Source: Actinoplanes teichomyceticus ATCC 31121
Lineage (GTDB): Bacteria > Actinomycetota > Actinomycetes > Mycobacteriales > Micromonosporaceae
Direction: 5' to 3'
Length of the DNA: 64,000 bases
Assembly: GCF_003711105.1 (NCBI RefSeq)
Contig: NZ_CP023865.1
Coordinates: 6,803,001 to 6,867,000, forward strand
Position 1 is the first letter of the stretch. Every line of letters starts with the position of its first letter. The notes under the pieces were generated by a model. The model was not told the DNA's origin, ran no database searches, and saw only the letters and a list, made by a program, of their open reading frames with translations. Below are positions 50,281-59,352 of this stretch, in pieces. Position numbers and translations under genes: made by a program.

Positions 50281-50533
50281 CATCGCCACCGATCGCAACG
50301 ACCCACACCCCACTCTGCCCTGCCACAGTCCCCTTCCGCGCACACCCCCACCGACGGCCGGGCACCCATGGCCGGTGGTGACGGGGGCGGGCTCTTGCGG
50401 AGCAGGTCGAGGCCCGTGCAGCGGCGGCCTTCGACCCAATCGCCGGTTAGCTCGGCGAGGGCGCGCCGACGGGGCGGATGATCGCGGACCGGTTCGGGGA
50501 AGGTCCCGGCGACGTCGCCGCGGCGGCGGGCCA

Positions 50534-50869
50534 GCCCTTCAACAGGCCGGACGTTCCGACAGGTCAGGCCTCCAACAGGCCGGGCTCCAACGGGCCAGGC
50601 CTTCAGACAGGCCGGGCTCCAACAGGCCAGGCCTTCAGACAGATCAACCCTTTCAGACGGACCAGGCCTTCAGACAAGCCAGGCGTTCAGACGGACCAGG
50701 CCTTCAGACGAGCCTGCCCCTCAGACAGACCGACCCCTCAGACAGACCGACCCCTCAGACAGACCAGCCCCTCAGACGAGCCAGGCGTTCAGACGGACCA
50801 GGCCCCTCAAACAGACCGGGCCTTCGGACAGACCGGGGCTTCAGACGGGTCAGGCGTTCAGGTAGGTCA
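50534..50869. repeat. About twenty 17-bp tandem units starting in the response-regulator gene end
   Basis: Units of mostly 17 bases (range 15-18) with consensus GCCTTCAGACGGACCAG run from 50534 to 50869. The final unit, 50853-50869, is the last coding stretch of the leftward response regulator gene, and the array continues beyond its stop. A 17-base period cannot keep a reading frame. Confidence 0.88.
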
Positions 50870-51488
50870 GGACGGCCAGGACTCGGCGGTTGTCGTCGTC
50901 GGACGGGGGCAGACCGAGCTTGGTGAAGATGCTGTTGATGTGCTTGCTGACCGCCTTCTCGCCGATGAAGAGCTTGCCGGCGATCGCCCCGTTGGAGCGC
51001 CCCTCGGCCATCTGCGCGAGAACTTCCTGCTCACGGGCGGTCAGCGCGGAGAGCGGGGACTGGCGGCGCGCCAAAAGCTGATAGACCACCTCGGGGTCCA
51101 TCGCGGTGCCGCCGGAGGCGACCCGCCGGACCGCGTCGACGAACTGGGCGACGTGCGAGACGCGGTCCTTGAGCAGATAGCCGACCCCGCCGGTGCGGTC
51201 GGACAGCAGCTCGCGAGCGTACAGCGGTTCGACGTGCTGGCTGAGGACGAGCACCGGCATGCCGGGGACCTCGGCGCGTGCGGCGATCACGGCCTGCAGG
51301 CCCTCGTCGGTGAAGGTCGGCGGCAGCCGGACGTCGACCACGGCCACGTCCGGGCGATGCTCGACCAGGGCCGGAAGCAGCGACGGTCCGTTGTCGACGG
51401 CCATCACCACTTCGCACCCGTGCGCGGTCAGCAGGCGGGTCAGGCCGTCCCGGAGGAGGGCATGATCTTCGGCGAGGACGACGCGCAA
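50850..51488 (-). CDS. NarL/LuxR-type response regulator
   Basis: A 212-residue regulator. The receiver domain has acidic residues AEDH near the start and the phosphate-accepting Asp at about residue 52 (VAVVDVRLPP). The C-terminal LuxR helix-turn-helix is LTAREQEVLAQMAEGRSNGAIAGKLFIGEKAVSKHINSIFTKLGL. The TTG at 51488, five bases after GGAG, is the likely start. It lies 49 bases inside the sensor kinase gene, so the two are translationally linked. Confidence 0.9.
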   Translation of the reverse strand: MRVVLAEDHALLRDGLTRLLTAHGCEVVMAVDNGPSLLPALVEHRPDVAVVDVRLPPTFTDEGLQAVIAARAEVPGMPVLVLSQHVEPLYARELLSDRTGGVGYLLKDRVSHVAQFVDAVRRVASGGTAMDPEVVYQLLARRQSPLSALTAREQEVLAQMAEGRSNGAIAGKLFIGEKAVSKHINSIFTKLGLPPSDDDNRRVLAVLTYLNA

Positions 51489-52726
51489 GGCAACTCCATG
51501 GTCACGATGGTCGGTCCGCCCGGCGGGCTGGACAGGCTCATCGTGCCATCGAAAGCGGCGAGACGGCGTTCGATACCGCGCAGGCCGGTGCCGCCGGCCG
51601 GGTCGGCGCCGCCCAGGCCGTCGTCGCAGACCCGCATGACCAGCGCCGACCCGGTGTGCCGGAGCTCGACCGCGGCGTTGCGGGCGAAACTGTGCCGGGT
51701 GGTGTTGGCCAGCGCTTCGGCGACCGCGAAGTACGCCGCGGACTCGACCGGGGTGTCGAGGCGGCCGGGCAGCGCGGTCTGCACGGCGGTCGGGATCGGC
51801 AGCGCCATGGCCAGCGCCCGGACCGCGCCGTCCAGGCCGCGCTCGGCGAGCACCGGCGGGTGGATGCCGCGGACCAGGTGGCGCAGGTCGGCCAGCGCGG
51901 CCGTGCTGGTCTCCCGGGCCTCGGCGAGCAGTTTGCGGGCGCCGGCCGGGTCGGCCTCCACCATCTCCTCGGCCAGGCCGATGGTCATGCCCAGCGACAC
52001 CAGCCGGACCTGGGCGCCGTCGTGCAGGTCGCGCTCGATCCGGCGCAGCTCGGCGGCCTGCGCGTCGACCGTGTCGGCCCGGGTGACGGTCAGCTGGCTG
52101 ACCCGCAGGCGCAGCTCGGCGTTGCGGGTGGGACCGAGGAGCAGGCGGGCGGAACGGGCGTCGAACCGGCGCAGGTGTGGCGCGACGGCCACCCCGACGG
52201 CGAGGATCAGGGCGCCCTGGGGCAGCGACAGGAACGCGTCGCCGACGGTCTCGAACGGCCAGATCGCGCCGTAGCCGTACCACCCGGTGCCGAGCCAGAT
52301 CCACAGTGGCACGAGCAGGACGCCCTCCAGGCCGTAGGCCGGAACGGCGAGGGTGAGCGCGCCGAGCACGATGCCGGCCGCCGCGCCGGGCACGAGCCAG
52401 GCGAGGTCACGCCAGGTGGCCGGGTCGGTCATGATCCATTTGTAGTACCGCCAGCCGCCGGGGACGGCGCGCTCGGGGGCCGGGCGGTAGGGCCGGGCGA
52501 TCGGCACGCCGGAGTGCCCGGCGATTTTGCGGGCCAGGTCGGCACGTGCCCGGATCAGGAGGGTGACCAGCGGAAACAGCAACATGCCCAGGACCGGCAC
52601 CAGGCTCAGCGCCAGCGCCGCCACGGCGAGCGCGAACAGCGGGAGGTTCAGCGCCGCCAGCGGGATGGCGAGCAGCCCGCCCAGCACGGCCCGGAGTCCG
52701 TCGCGTATCCAGTCACGCGAATTCAT
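51440..52726 (-). CDS. NarL-family sensor histidine kinase
   Basis: A 428-residue kinase. The N-terminal 190 residues have about five membrane helices in a putative sensor domain, with a GWRYYKWIMTDPATWRDLAWLVPG loop. Then comes the HisKA_3 dimerisation helix with His235 (RRIERDLHDGAQVRLVSLG), and an ATP-binding domain (AVAEALANTTRHSFA, VCDDGLGGADPAGGTGLRGIERR). It phosphorylates the response regulator encoded next. It is divergent from a fatty-acid desaturase gene, which recalls the DesK-DesR-des arrangement of Bacillus, although the sensor sequence is not obviously DesK-like. Confidence 0.9.
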   Translation of the reverse strand: MNSRDWIRDGLRAVLGGLLAIPLAALNLPLFALAVAALALSLVPVLGMLLFPLVTLLIRARADLARKIAGHSGVPIARPYRPAPERAVPGGWRYYKWIMTDPATWRDLAWLVPGAAAGIVLGALTLAVPAYGLEGVLLVPLWIWLGTGWYGYGAIWPFETVGDAFLSLPQGALILAVGVAVAPHLRRFDARSARLLLGPTRNAELRLRVSQLTVTRADTVDAQAAELRRIERDLHDGAQVRLVSLGMTIGLAEEMVEADPAGARKLLAEARETSTAALADLRHLVRGIHPPVLAERGLDGAVRALAMALPIPTAVQTALPGRLDTPVESAAYFAVAEALANTTRHSFARNAAVELRHTGSALVMRVCDDGLGGADPAGGTGLRGIERRLAAFDGTMSLSSPPGGPTIVTMELPCASSSPKIMPSSGTA

Positions 52727-52857
52727 GCCCCCATCCTGCTCGCCCCACGCTCGCCTGTCGGTAGTGCCAGCACTACCCCACGGCGGGGGTGTACCCGTCC
52801 CCCGGTCCGTGGGTCAGCACTGCTGACCGGCGCGCCTGCCGGCGGTTGGCTGAGCCC

Positions 52858-53862
52858 ATGACGACGACGACGGAGCGGCCGCGCGCCGCCGGAAGTGATT
52901 TCGCGGAGCTGAGCCGGCGGGTCAACGCCGCCGGCCTGATGCGTCGGCGGCCCGGCTACTACACCGTGCGGCTGAGCCTGACCGCGCTCGCCCTGATCGG
53001 CGGCTGGACGGCGTTCGTGCTGGTCGGCGCGTCCTGGTGGACGCTGGCCGTGGCGGTCCTGCTGGCCGCGGTGAACGCGCAGGTCGCGCTGGTCGCGCAC
53101 GATCTCGCGCACCGCCAGGTGTTCCGCACCAACCGGCCCAGCGCCCGGGCCGGCCTGATCGCCGGCAACCTGGCGATCGGGATGTCCTACGGGTACTGGA
53201 TGGACAAGCACACCAGGCACCACGCCAACCCGAACCACGACGACCTCGATCCGGACGTCGGGCCGGGCGTGCTGGTCTGGTCCCGGGCGGCGGCCCGCGG
53301 CCGCGGGTTCCTGACCAGGTACCAGGCCTGGTTCTTCTTCCCGCTGCTCACCCTGCTCGCGATCTCGCTGAGGCGGGACAGCGTCCGGGCGCTGCGCGCC
53401 GGCGTGGTGAAGCGGCCGGGTCCGGAGTGGACGCTGCTCGGCGTGCACCTGGCCGGTTACGCCGCGGCCCTGCTGCTGGTGCTCACCCCCGGGCAGGCGC
53501 TGGCCTTCCTGGTGGCGCACCAGGCGCTGTTCGGGGTCTACCTGGGGTTGACGTTCGCCCCCAACCACAAGGGCATGCCGCACCCGGGCGGGACCGAGGA
53601 CTTCCTCCGCAAGCAGGTGCTGACCTCGCGCAACGTGCGCGGCGGGCGGTTCGTGGACGCGGCGCTGGGCGGGCTGAACTACCAGATCGAGCACCACCTG
53701 TTCCCGGCGATGCCGACGCCCAACCTGCGCCGGGCCCAGCCGATCGTGCGCGACTACTGCGCGGAGATCGGGGTGCCCTACGAGATGACCGGGTTGCTCG
53801 ATTCGTACCGGCAGGCGCTTCGCCACCTGCACCGGGTGGGCGCGGACCTGCGGGCGCGGTGA
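52858..53862 (+). CDS. Membrane fatty-acid desaturase
   Basis: A 334-residue membrane enzyme. The three histidine clusters that hold the di-iron centre are present: HDLAHR, HTRHH and QIEHH (as NYQIEHHLF). Four or more helices surround them. The N-terminus MTTTTERPRAAGSDFAELSRRVNAAGLMRRR is polar. It introduces a double bond into membrane acyl chains or a related lipid. It shares a 131-base divergent promoter region with the sensor kinase, which is therefore a candidate regulator. Confidence 0.92.
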   Translation: MTTTTERPRAAGSDFAELSRRVNAAGLMRRRPGYYTVRLSLTALALIGGWTAFVLVGASWWTLAVAVLLAAVNAQVALVAHDLAHRQVFRTNRPSARAGLIAGNLAIGMSYGYWMDKHTRHHANPNHDDLDPDVGPGVLVWSRAAARGRGFLTRYQAWFFFPLLTLLAISLRRDSVRALRAGVVKRPGPEWTLLGVHLAGYAAALLLVLTPGQALAFLVAHQALFGVYLGLTFAPNHKGMPHPGGTEDFLRKQVLTSRNVRGGRFVDAALGGLNYQIEHHLFPAMPTPNLRRAQPIVRDYCAEIGVPYEMTGLLDSYRQALRHLHRVGADLRAR

Positions 53863-53876
53863 CGGTCCGGGCGGTC

Positions 53877-53900
53877 CAGGGCGCGCTGTCGCGCGCCCTG
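53877..53900. terminator. Bidirectional terminator hairpin
   Basis: CAGGGCGCGC pairs perfectly with GCGCGCCCTG around a TGTC loop, between the convergent desaturase and secreted-protein genes. Confidence 0.8.
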
Positions 53901-53932
53901 CAACCACGGACCCGGATCCCTCGGGTACGGCC

Positions 53933-54352
53933 TCAGCCGATACCGATGTTGTTGTGCGCGCTCACCGGAGCGAACCTGCGGTTGCCCAGCCAGACCGCGT
54001 CGTAGCCGTTGACCAGCAGGTTCGCCAGCGAGACGGGCGGCGGCACCGGCCCGTTCTTGCACTCGGCCCAGCCACCGAAGTCGGTGGTCGCCTCACAGAG
54101 CGGGAAGCGCTCACCGGTGGTGGTGAACTGGATCGGCAGGCCGGCCACCGGGTGGCCGTCCCAGGTGGTGAAGTGGGCCCGCAGACCGAGGGTCTCGCGG
54201 GCGATGACGTCGAGCGTGCCGTAGTAGGCCGTCGCGTTCATCCGGATGGGGGCGGGTCCAGGTTCGGACGGGGCCGCTTGGGCGGGGCTGCCGGCGGCGA
54301 TGCCGGCCAGCGCCACGGCTGCGGCGAGCCATCGCATGGTCGTGTGCTTCAT
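53933..54352 (-). CDS. Small secreted protein
   Basis: A 139-residue exported protein with signal peptide MKHTTMRWLAAAVALAGIAAG ending near SPAQA. The mature part of about 110 residues looks like an immunoglobulin-like or lysozyme-inhibitor-like beta domain (IRMNATAYYGTLDVIARETLGLRAHFTTWDGHPVAGLPIQFTT) with two cysteines (PLCEA, AECK) that could form a disulphide. No family is recognised with confidence. An ATG at 54337 is a possible alternative start. Confidence 0.65.
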   Translation of the reverse strand: MKHTTMRWLAAAVALAGIAAGSPAQAAPSEPGPAPIRMNATAYYGTLDVIARETLGLRAHFTTWDGHPVAGLPIQFTTTGERFPLCEATTDFGGWAECKNGPVPPPVSLANLLVNGYDAVWLGNRRFAPVSAHNNIGIG

Positions 54353-54710
54353 GGGGCACAAAAGTAGGCGAACCGTGCTTTTTTCCCAAACCGACACGCT
54401 TACGGGTGACCCGCATCCGCCTCCACCTGCGCCGGTACAACGCGCCGACCGCCCGTCCGCGACACCCGGGTCAGCCGTTGGAGTGACAGAAAAAAAATGA
54501 TCAGATCCTTTTTCCGGTCGTGCACTATCTTTGCAGCAGATGCCGCGTTAGGTGACGTGGAAACGCCGTCGGCCTTCCGTGGCAAAGCTCCGGCATACGC
54601 TAGCCTTCAGCCTCAAAGCGCATATGCCGACGCTCCGCCATCGGCGTGTTCCGCGCTATTCTGGCCGCTCTCCGGGCGGACCTTCGAGCACGCGAGCATG
54701 GGGAACATCA
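54353..54710. promoter_or_regulatory. Divergent promoter region upstream of the megasynthase gene
   Basis: This region is noticeably less GC-rich, with an A-run near 54488-54497 and T-run near 54508-54513, unlike nearly all other spacers in the window. It must carry the promoter of the megasynthase operon. A frame through it extends the megasynthase N-terminus by 53 residues, but these are not ketosynthase-like. Confidence 0.55.
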
Positions 54711-57700
54711 TTGGACATTGCCATCGTCGGCCTATCCTGCCGTTTTCCGGGGGCGCGCGACGTGGTCGAGTTCTGGTCGAACTCGCTGGCCGCCGCCCAT
54801 CAATTCCGCCCCGTACCGTCGGCGCGCTGGAATCACGAGACATTCTATTCCACGAATTTCCGCGACACCCATTCCACGTACACCGACCGGGTGGCCTTTC
54901 TCGACGAGGTCGAGAGGTTCGCCGCCCTGCACCACCGCATCCCGCCGCGGCGTGCCAAGGCCATGGACCCGCAGCACCGGCTCCTGGTCGACCTGGCCCG
55001 TGAGGCGGTCCAGGACGCGGGCTGGGAGCGGCGGCCGTTCGACCGCGCCACCACCGGCGTGTTCGTCGGGCTCAGCACCGCCGACTACAAGGACATGACC
55101 GGGGCCCGGCTGACCGCGAGCATGCTGGCCGACGGATCGCTGTCGCCGAACGCCGACGACCCGGAGCTGCTGGCCGCGCTGGCCCGGGCGGCCGCCGTGG
55201 CGATCGACCCGCCGCAGTCGTTCTCGATGGCCGGCTCGCTGCTCAACATGGCTCCGTGCACGGTCAGCGAGTTGCTGGACCTGGGCGGCCCGTCGTTCGC
55301 CGTCGACGCCGCCTGCTCCTCGGCGCTGGTGGCCATGCACGAGGCGGTCAACCACCTGCGCACCGGGTCGTGCAGCGCGGCCCTGGTCGGCGGGGTGTTC
55401 CTCAACCTGACCCCGAACGCGCTGGTCGGCTTCTCCCGGGTGGGCGCGCTGTCGCCGGCCGGGGTGTGCCGGCCGTTCGACGCGCGGGCCGACGGCTTCG
55501 TGCTCGGCGAGGGCGGCGCGCTCGCCGTGCTGCGGCCGCTGGACGACGCCCTGGAGGCCGGCGACCGGATCTACGCGGTGCTCAACGGCATCGGCACGGC
55601 CAACGACGGCAAGGGCGCCGGCCCGATGACCCCGCGCGCGGAGGGCCAGGAGGCCGCGATGCGCGCCGCCTACCGGGACGCGCGGCTGGAGCCGGGCGCC
55701 ATCGACTTCCTGGAGGCGCACGGCACCGGGACCACGGTCGGCGACCGGGTGGAGGTCGAGGCGATCCGCCGGCTGCGGGTCAAGTCGGCCGACCGCGGCT
55801 GCTACCTCTCCTCGGGCAAGGCGATCATCGGGCACACCCTGCCCGCCGCCGGCGCCGCGGGAGTGCTGCGCACCGCGCTCGCCCTGCACCACCGCGTCGT
55901 CCCGCCGCAGCCGGCCCTGGACACGCACCCCGAGCTGCCGCTGGCCGAGGCGGGTCTGGAGATCACCACCGAGCCGCGGGCGTGGCAGCAACCGGTCGGC
56001 GACCAGCGACGGGCCGGGGTCAACTCGTTCGGGTTCGGAGGCACCAACGTGCACGCGGTGTTCAGCGAGGCGCCCGCGCCGCGGCTGGACGGCGACGACG
56101 CGGACACCGACCGGCCCTGGATGGTGCTGCTGTCGGCGGACAACGGCGAGCTGCTCGCGTCGTACGCGCAGAGGTTGTCCGGTCTGGTGGCCGCCGACCC
56201 GGCGCTGACCCCGGCGGCGGTGGCCCGCACCATGGCCACCCGCGCGCTGCTCCCGGCGCGCCTGGCGGTGATGTGCCGGTCCCGGGCCGAGCTGGCCGAC
56301 CGGCTCGCCACCGCGGCCCGGGAGCTGGCCGCCGGCGCGACCGGCCGGCTGGCCGCCGGCCTGTACGCGAGCACCGCCCCGCTGCCCCCGGAGCAGCGCT
56401 CGATGGCCTTCCTCTACCCCGGCCAGGGCTCACTGCGCCCCGGGGTGCTGCGCGATCTGGTGGCCCGTTTCCCGGCGCTGGCCGAGCACGTCCGCCCACT
56501 CGCCGACCGGGTGGACGAGCGCACCGGCGCGCCGGTCACCGACCTGCTCTGCGACACCCCGGCCCCGGGCGCCGACGAACAGGTCAGCGCCACCCGGATC
56601 TGCCAGCCGGGTCTGGGGGTGGCCGGGATCGGGATGACCCAGCTGCTCGCCGATCTCGGGGTGACCCCGCAGGTGACCCTCGGCCACAGCGTCGGCGAGC
56701 TGGCCGCGGCGGTCGCGGCCGGGGCGCTGACCCCGGACGACGGCATCGAGTTCCTGATCGAGCGGGGCGCCGCGGTCACCTCCGGCGAGGAGCCGCCGCC
56801 GGGCACGATGGCCGCGGTCCGGATCGACGCGGCCGGGTTCGAGCAGCTGCGCACCGGCATCCAGGGGGTCTGGGCGGGCTGCTACAACCATCCCACCCAG
56901 ATCGTCGCCAGCGGGCACCGGGACGCGGTGGGCCGGCTGGTGGAGCGCTGCCGGGACCGCGACGTGCCGGTGGTGCCGTTGCGCGTCTCGCACGCCTTCC
57001 ACTCGCCGCTGATGTCCGAGGTCGACACCCGGGTCGCCGAGCACCTGGCCGGTCTGCCGGTGCGCAAGCCGATCCGGACGCTGATCTCCAGCGTGGACCC
57101 GGCGGCCCCGGCCGACCCGGAGACCCTGCGGGCGCTGTGGAGCCGGCAGGGCTCGGCGCCGGTGCTGTTCCGCGACGCGGTGGACGCGGCGGTCCAGGCC
57201 GGAGCGAAGATCCTGGTCCAGGTCTCGGCCGGGGACGCGCTGCTGGGCATGGCCGCGCAGACCCCGTCGGCGCGCGGGCTGGACTCCATCGCGCTGATGC
57301 CGTCCGAGCCGGACGACGGGTACGCCCTGCTGGAGGGTCTGGGCCGGCTCGCCGTGGCCGGTGTGCCGGTGGACCTGACGCCGCTGTTCGAGGGGCTGGG
57401 CGTGCCGCTGGCCACACTGCCGCCGTCGCCGCTGGCCACCCAGCACTACTCGATCCGGCGCACCGAGAAACGGGCCGAACCGGCCCGGTTCATCCGCAAA
57501 GACCTGTCCCCCCCGGTACGCGAAGCGCGGCCGGCTCCCGTAACCCGAAACGGAGATCCGAACCCCGTGAACGACGTCATCTCGCTGATGCGGGAGCAAC
57601 TCGCGGTTCTGCGCGGCATCGGCGCCGAGCCCAGCACGTCACCGCACGTCCCCGCGACCGCCACGCCCCCCGCCCCGGCCGACCCCGCCGGCGAGCCCGC

Positions 57701-59336
57701 GTCCGCGCCGCCGGTGGTGGCCAGCGCCCCGCCGGCCCCGCCGCTCATCCCGCTGCCGGCCCGCAAGCGCGTCGAGGACCGGCAGGTCTTCACCGAGGTC
57801 GCGGCGATGGTCGGCAAGATCAGCGCCTATCCGGCCGACATGGTGCGCCCGGACCAGTCGTTCAGCGGCGACCTGGGCTTCGACTCGATCATGACGGCCG
57901 AGCTGATCGCCGCGGCCAAGCGCCGCTGGCCGGAGCTGGACCTGGCGCCCGAGCAGGTGTTCGGCATCGCCACGGTGGGCGAGATGGCCCAGCTGCTGGC
58001 GCAGTCGCTGAGCGGCGGCGCCCCGGCGGTGCCGCCGATCCCGGCGCCCGCCCCGGAGCCGGCGCAGGAGATCGTCCCGCGCGCGGAGCAGGCCGGGCGG
58101 GCCGACGTACGCCGCCCCGAGGTGGCCGACGTGACCAGGCTGCCCGAGGTGGTCCAGTTCGAGGCGCGGGGCGACATCCTGCAGCGGGTCAAGGTCGACA
58201 ACCCGTACTACATCGTGCACGACAGCGTGATCAACAGCCGGACCTCGGTGCAGGGCCGCCAGATCATCTCCTTCTCCAGCTACAACTACCTGGGCCTGTC
58301 CGGGCACCCAATGGTCAACTACGCGGTGAAGGAGGCGGTGGAGCGGTACGGCTCGTCGGTCTCCGCCGCCCGGATCCTCTCCGGCAACCGCGCCCTGCAC
58401 GACGAGCTGGACCGGGGCCTGGCCGCCCTGGTCGGCGCCCAGGACGCGATCTCGCTGCTGGGCGGGCACTCGACCAACGTCGGGATCATCGGGCACATGG
58501 TCGGGCCGGAGGACCTGATCGTGCACGACGCGCTCGCGCACGACAGCATCCTGCAGGGCTGCCGGCTCTCCGGGGCCAGCCGCCAGCCGTTCCCGCACCA
58601 GGACCTGGCCACCCTGGACGCGCTGCTGACCCGCACCCGCGACCGCTACCGGCGCGTGCTGATCATCGTCGAGGGCGTCTACAGCATGGACGGCGACATC
58701 TGCGACCTGCCGGCCCTGATCGCGCTGAAGAAGAAGCACGGCGCGCTGCTGATGGTCGACGAGGCGCACAGCATCGGCGTGCTCGGCGCCCGCGGCGGCG
58801 GCGTCGGCGAGCACTTCGGCGTGGACCGCACCGACGTCGACATCTGGATGGGCACCCTGTCCAAGTCGCTGGCCAGCTGCGGCGGGTACATCGCCGGCCG
58901 GCACGAGCTGATCGAGTACCTGCGGTACACCATGCCGGGCTTCATCTTCAGCGCCGGGATGAGCCCGCCGAACGCGGCCGCCGCGCTGGCCGCCCTGCAC
59001 ATCCTGCGCGAGGAGCCGCAGCGGCTGACCGTGCTGCACGACCGGGCGGCCACCTTCCTGCGGCTGGCCAAGGCGGCCGGGGTGGACGTGGGCACCAGCG
59101 CGGGCACCCCGGTGATCCCGTGCATCACCGGCGACTCGGTGCAGGCCCTGAGGCTGGCCGACACGCTGCTCAAGAACGGCGTCAGCGTGAACCCGATCAT
59201 GTACCCGGCGGTGAAGGAGCGGCTGGCCCGGCTGCGGTTCTTCGTCACCGCGGAGCACACCACCGAGGACATCGAGACGACCGTGGACCTGCTGGCCCGG
59301 CACCTCGACCCGGCCCGAGTCCCGCAGCCGGCCTGA
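54711..59336 (+). CDS. KS-AT-ACP-alpha-oxoamine synthase polyketide megasynthase
   Basis: A 1541-residue enzyme. Residues 1-450 are a ketosynthase with intact Cys202 (DAACSSAL), His337 (EAHGTGT) and His375 (IIGHTLPAAG). Residues 565-880 are an acyltransferase (YPGQGS, GHSVGEL with Ser660), and HAFH at 761-764 predicts malonyl-CoA. Residues 1030-1100 are a carrier protein with Ser1059 (LGFDSIM). Residues of about 1150-1541 are a PLP alpha-oxoamine synthase (YNYLGLSGHPMV, VDEAHSIGVLG, Lys1385 in GTLSKSLASCGG). No reductase or dehydratase is present. It should extend an acyl chain once and release it by decarboxylative condensation with an amino acid, giving an amino-ketone. The start is TTG at 54711, behind GGGGAA. 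Confidence 0.9.
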   Translation: MDIAIVGLSCRFPGARDVVEFWSNSLAAAHQFRPVPSARWNHETFYSTNFRDTHSTYTDRVAFLDEVERFAALHHRIPPRRAKAMDPQHRLLVDLAREAVQDAGWERRPFDRATTGVFVGLSTADYKDMTGARLTASMLADGSLSPNADDPELLAALARAAAVAIDPPQSFSMAGSLLNMAPCTVSELLDLGGPSFAVDAACSSALVAMHEAVNHLRTGSCSAALVGGVFLNLTPNALVGFSRVGALSPAGVCRPFDARADGFVLGEGGALAVLRPLDDALEAGDRIYAVLNGIGTANDGKGAGPMTPRAEGQEAAMRAAYRDARLEPGAIDFLEAHGTGTTVGDRVEVEAIRRLRVKSADRGCYLSSGKAIIGHTLPAAGAAGVLRTALALHHRVVPPQPALDTHPELPLAEAGLEITTEPRAWQQPVGDQRRAGVNSFGFGGTNVHAVFSEAPAPRLDGDDADTDRPWMVLLSADNGELLASYAQRLSGLVAADPALTPAAVARTMATRALLPARLAVMCRSRAELADRLATAARELAAGATGRLAAGLYASTAPLPPEQRSMAFLYPGQGSLRPGVLRDLVARFPALAEHVRPLADRVDERTGAPVTDLLCDTPAPGADEQVSATRICQPGLGVAGIGMTQLLADLGVTPQVTLGHSVGELAAAVAAGALTPDDGIEFLIERGAAVTSGEEPPPGTMAAVRIDAAGFEQLRTGIQGVWAGCYNHPTQIVASGHRDAVGRLVERCRDRDVPVVPLRVSHAFHSPLMSEVDTRVAEHLAGLPVRKPIRTLISSVDPAAPADPETLRALWSRQGSAPVLFRDAVDAAVQAGAKILVQVSAGDALLGMAAQTPSARGLDSIALMPSEPDDGYALLEGLGRLAVAGVPVDLTPLFEGLGVPLATLPPSPLATQHYSIRRTEKRAEPARFIRKDLSPPVREARPAPVTRNGDPNPVNDVISLMREQLAVLRGIGAEPSTSPHVPATATPPAPADPAGEPASAPPVVASAPPAPPLIPLPARKRVEDRQVFTEVAAMVGKISAYPADMVRPDQSFSGDLGFDSIMTAELIAAAKRRWPELDLAPEQVFGIATVGEMAQLLAQSLSGGAPAVPPIPAPAPEPAQEIVPRAEQAGRADVRRPEVADVTRLPEVVQFEARGDILQRVKVDNPYYIVHDSVINSRTSVQGRQIISFSSYNYLGLSGHPMVNYAVKEAVERYGSSVSAARILSGNRALHDELDRGLAALVGAQDAISLLGGHSTNVGIIGHMVGPEDLIVHDALAHDSILQGCRLSGASRQPFPHQDLATLDALLTRTRDRYRRVLIIVEGVYSMDGDICDLPALIALKKKHGALLMVDEAHSIGVLGARGGGVGEHFGVDRTDVDIWMGTLSKSLASCGGYIAGRHELIEYLRYTMPGFIFSAGMSPPNAAAALAALHILREEPQRLTVLHDRAATFLRLAKAAGVDVGTSAGTPVIPCITGDSVQALRLADTLLKNGVSVNPIMYPAVKERLARLRFFVTAEHTTEDIETTVDLLARHLDPARVPQPA

Positions 59337-59352
59337 GAACGAGCTGCCCGAC

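Larger units (their letters stand above)
49504..50533. other. Gene-free, repeat-rich stretch
   Basis: No supported gene. It contains a short dyad AGTATT...AATACT near 49540-49561 upstream of the gene starting at 49503, then the 24-bp and 5/11-bp arrays listed separately. Confidence 0.55.

Noticed and set aside
50534..50869. CRISPR array or phase-variable protein repeat
   Set aside because: Seventeen-base units have no spacers and break any reading frame; only the last unit is coding, inside the regulator gene.
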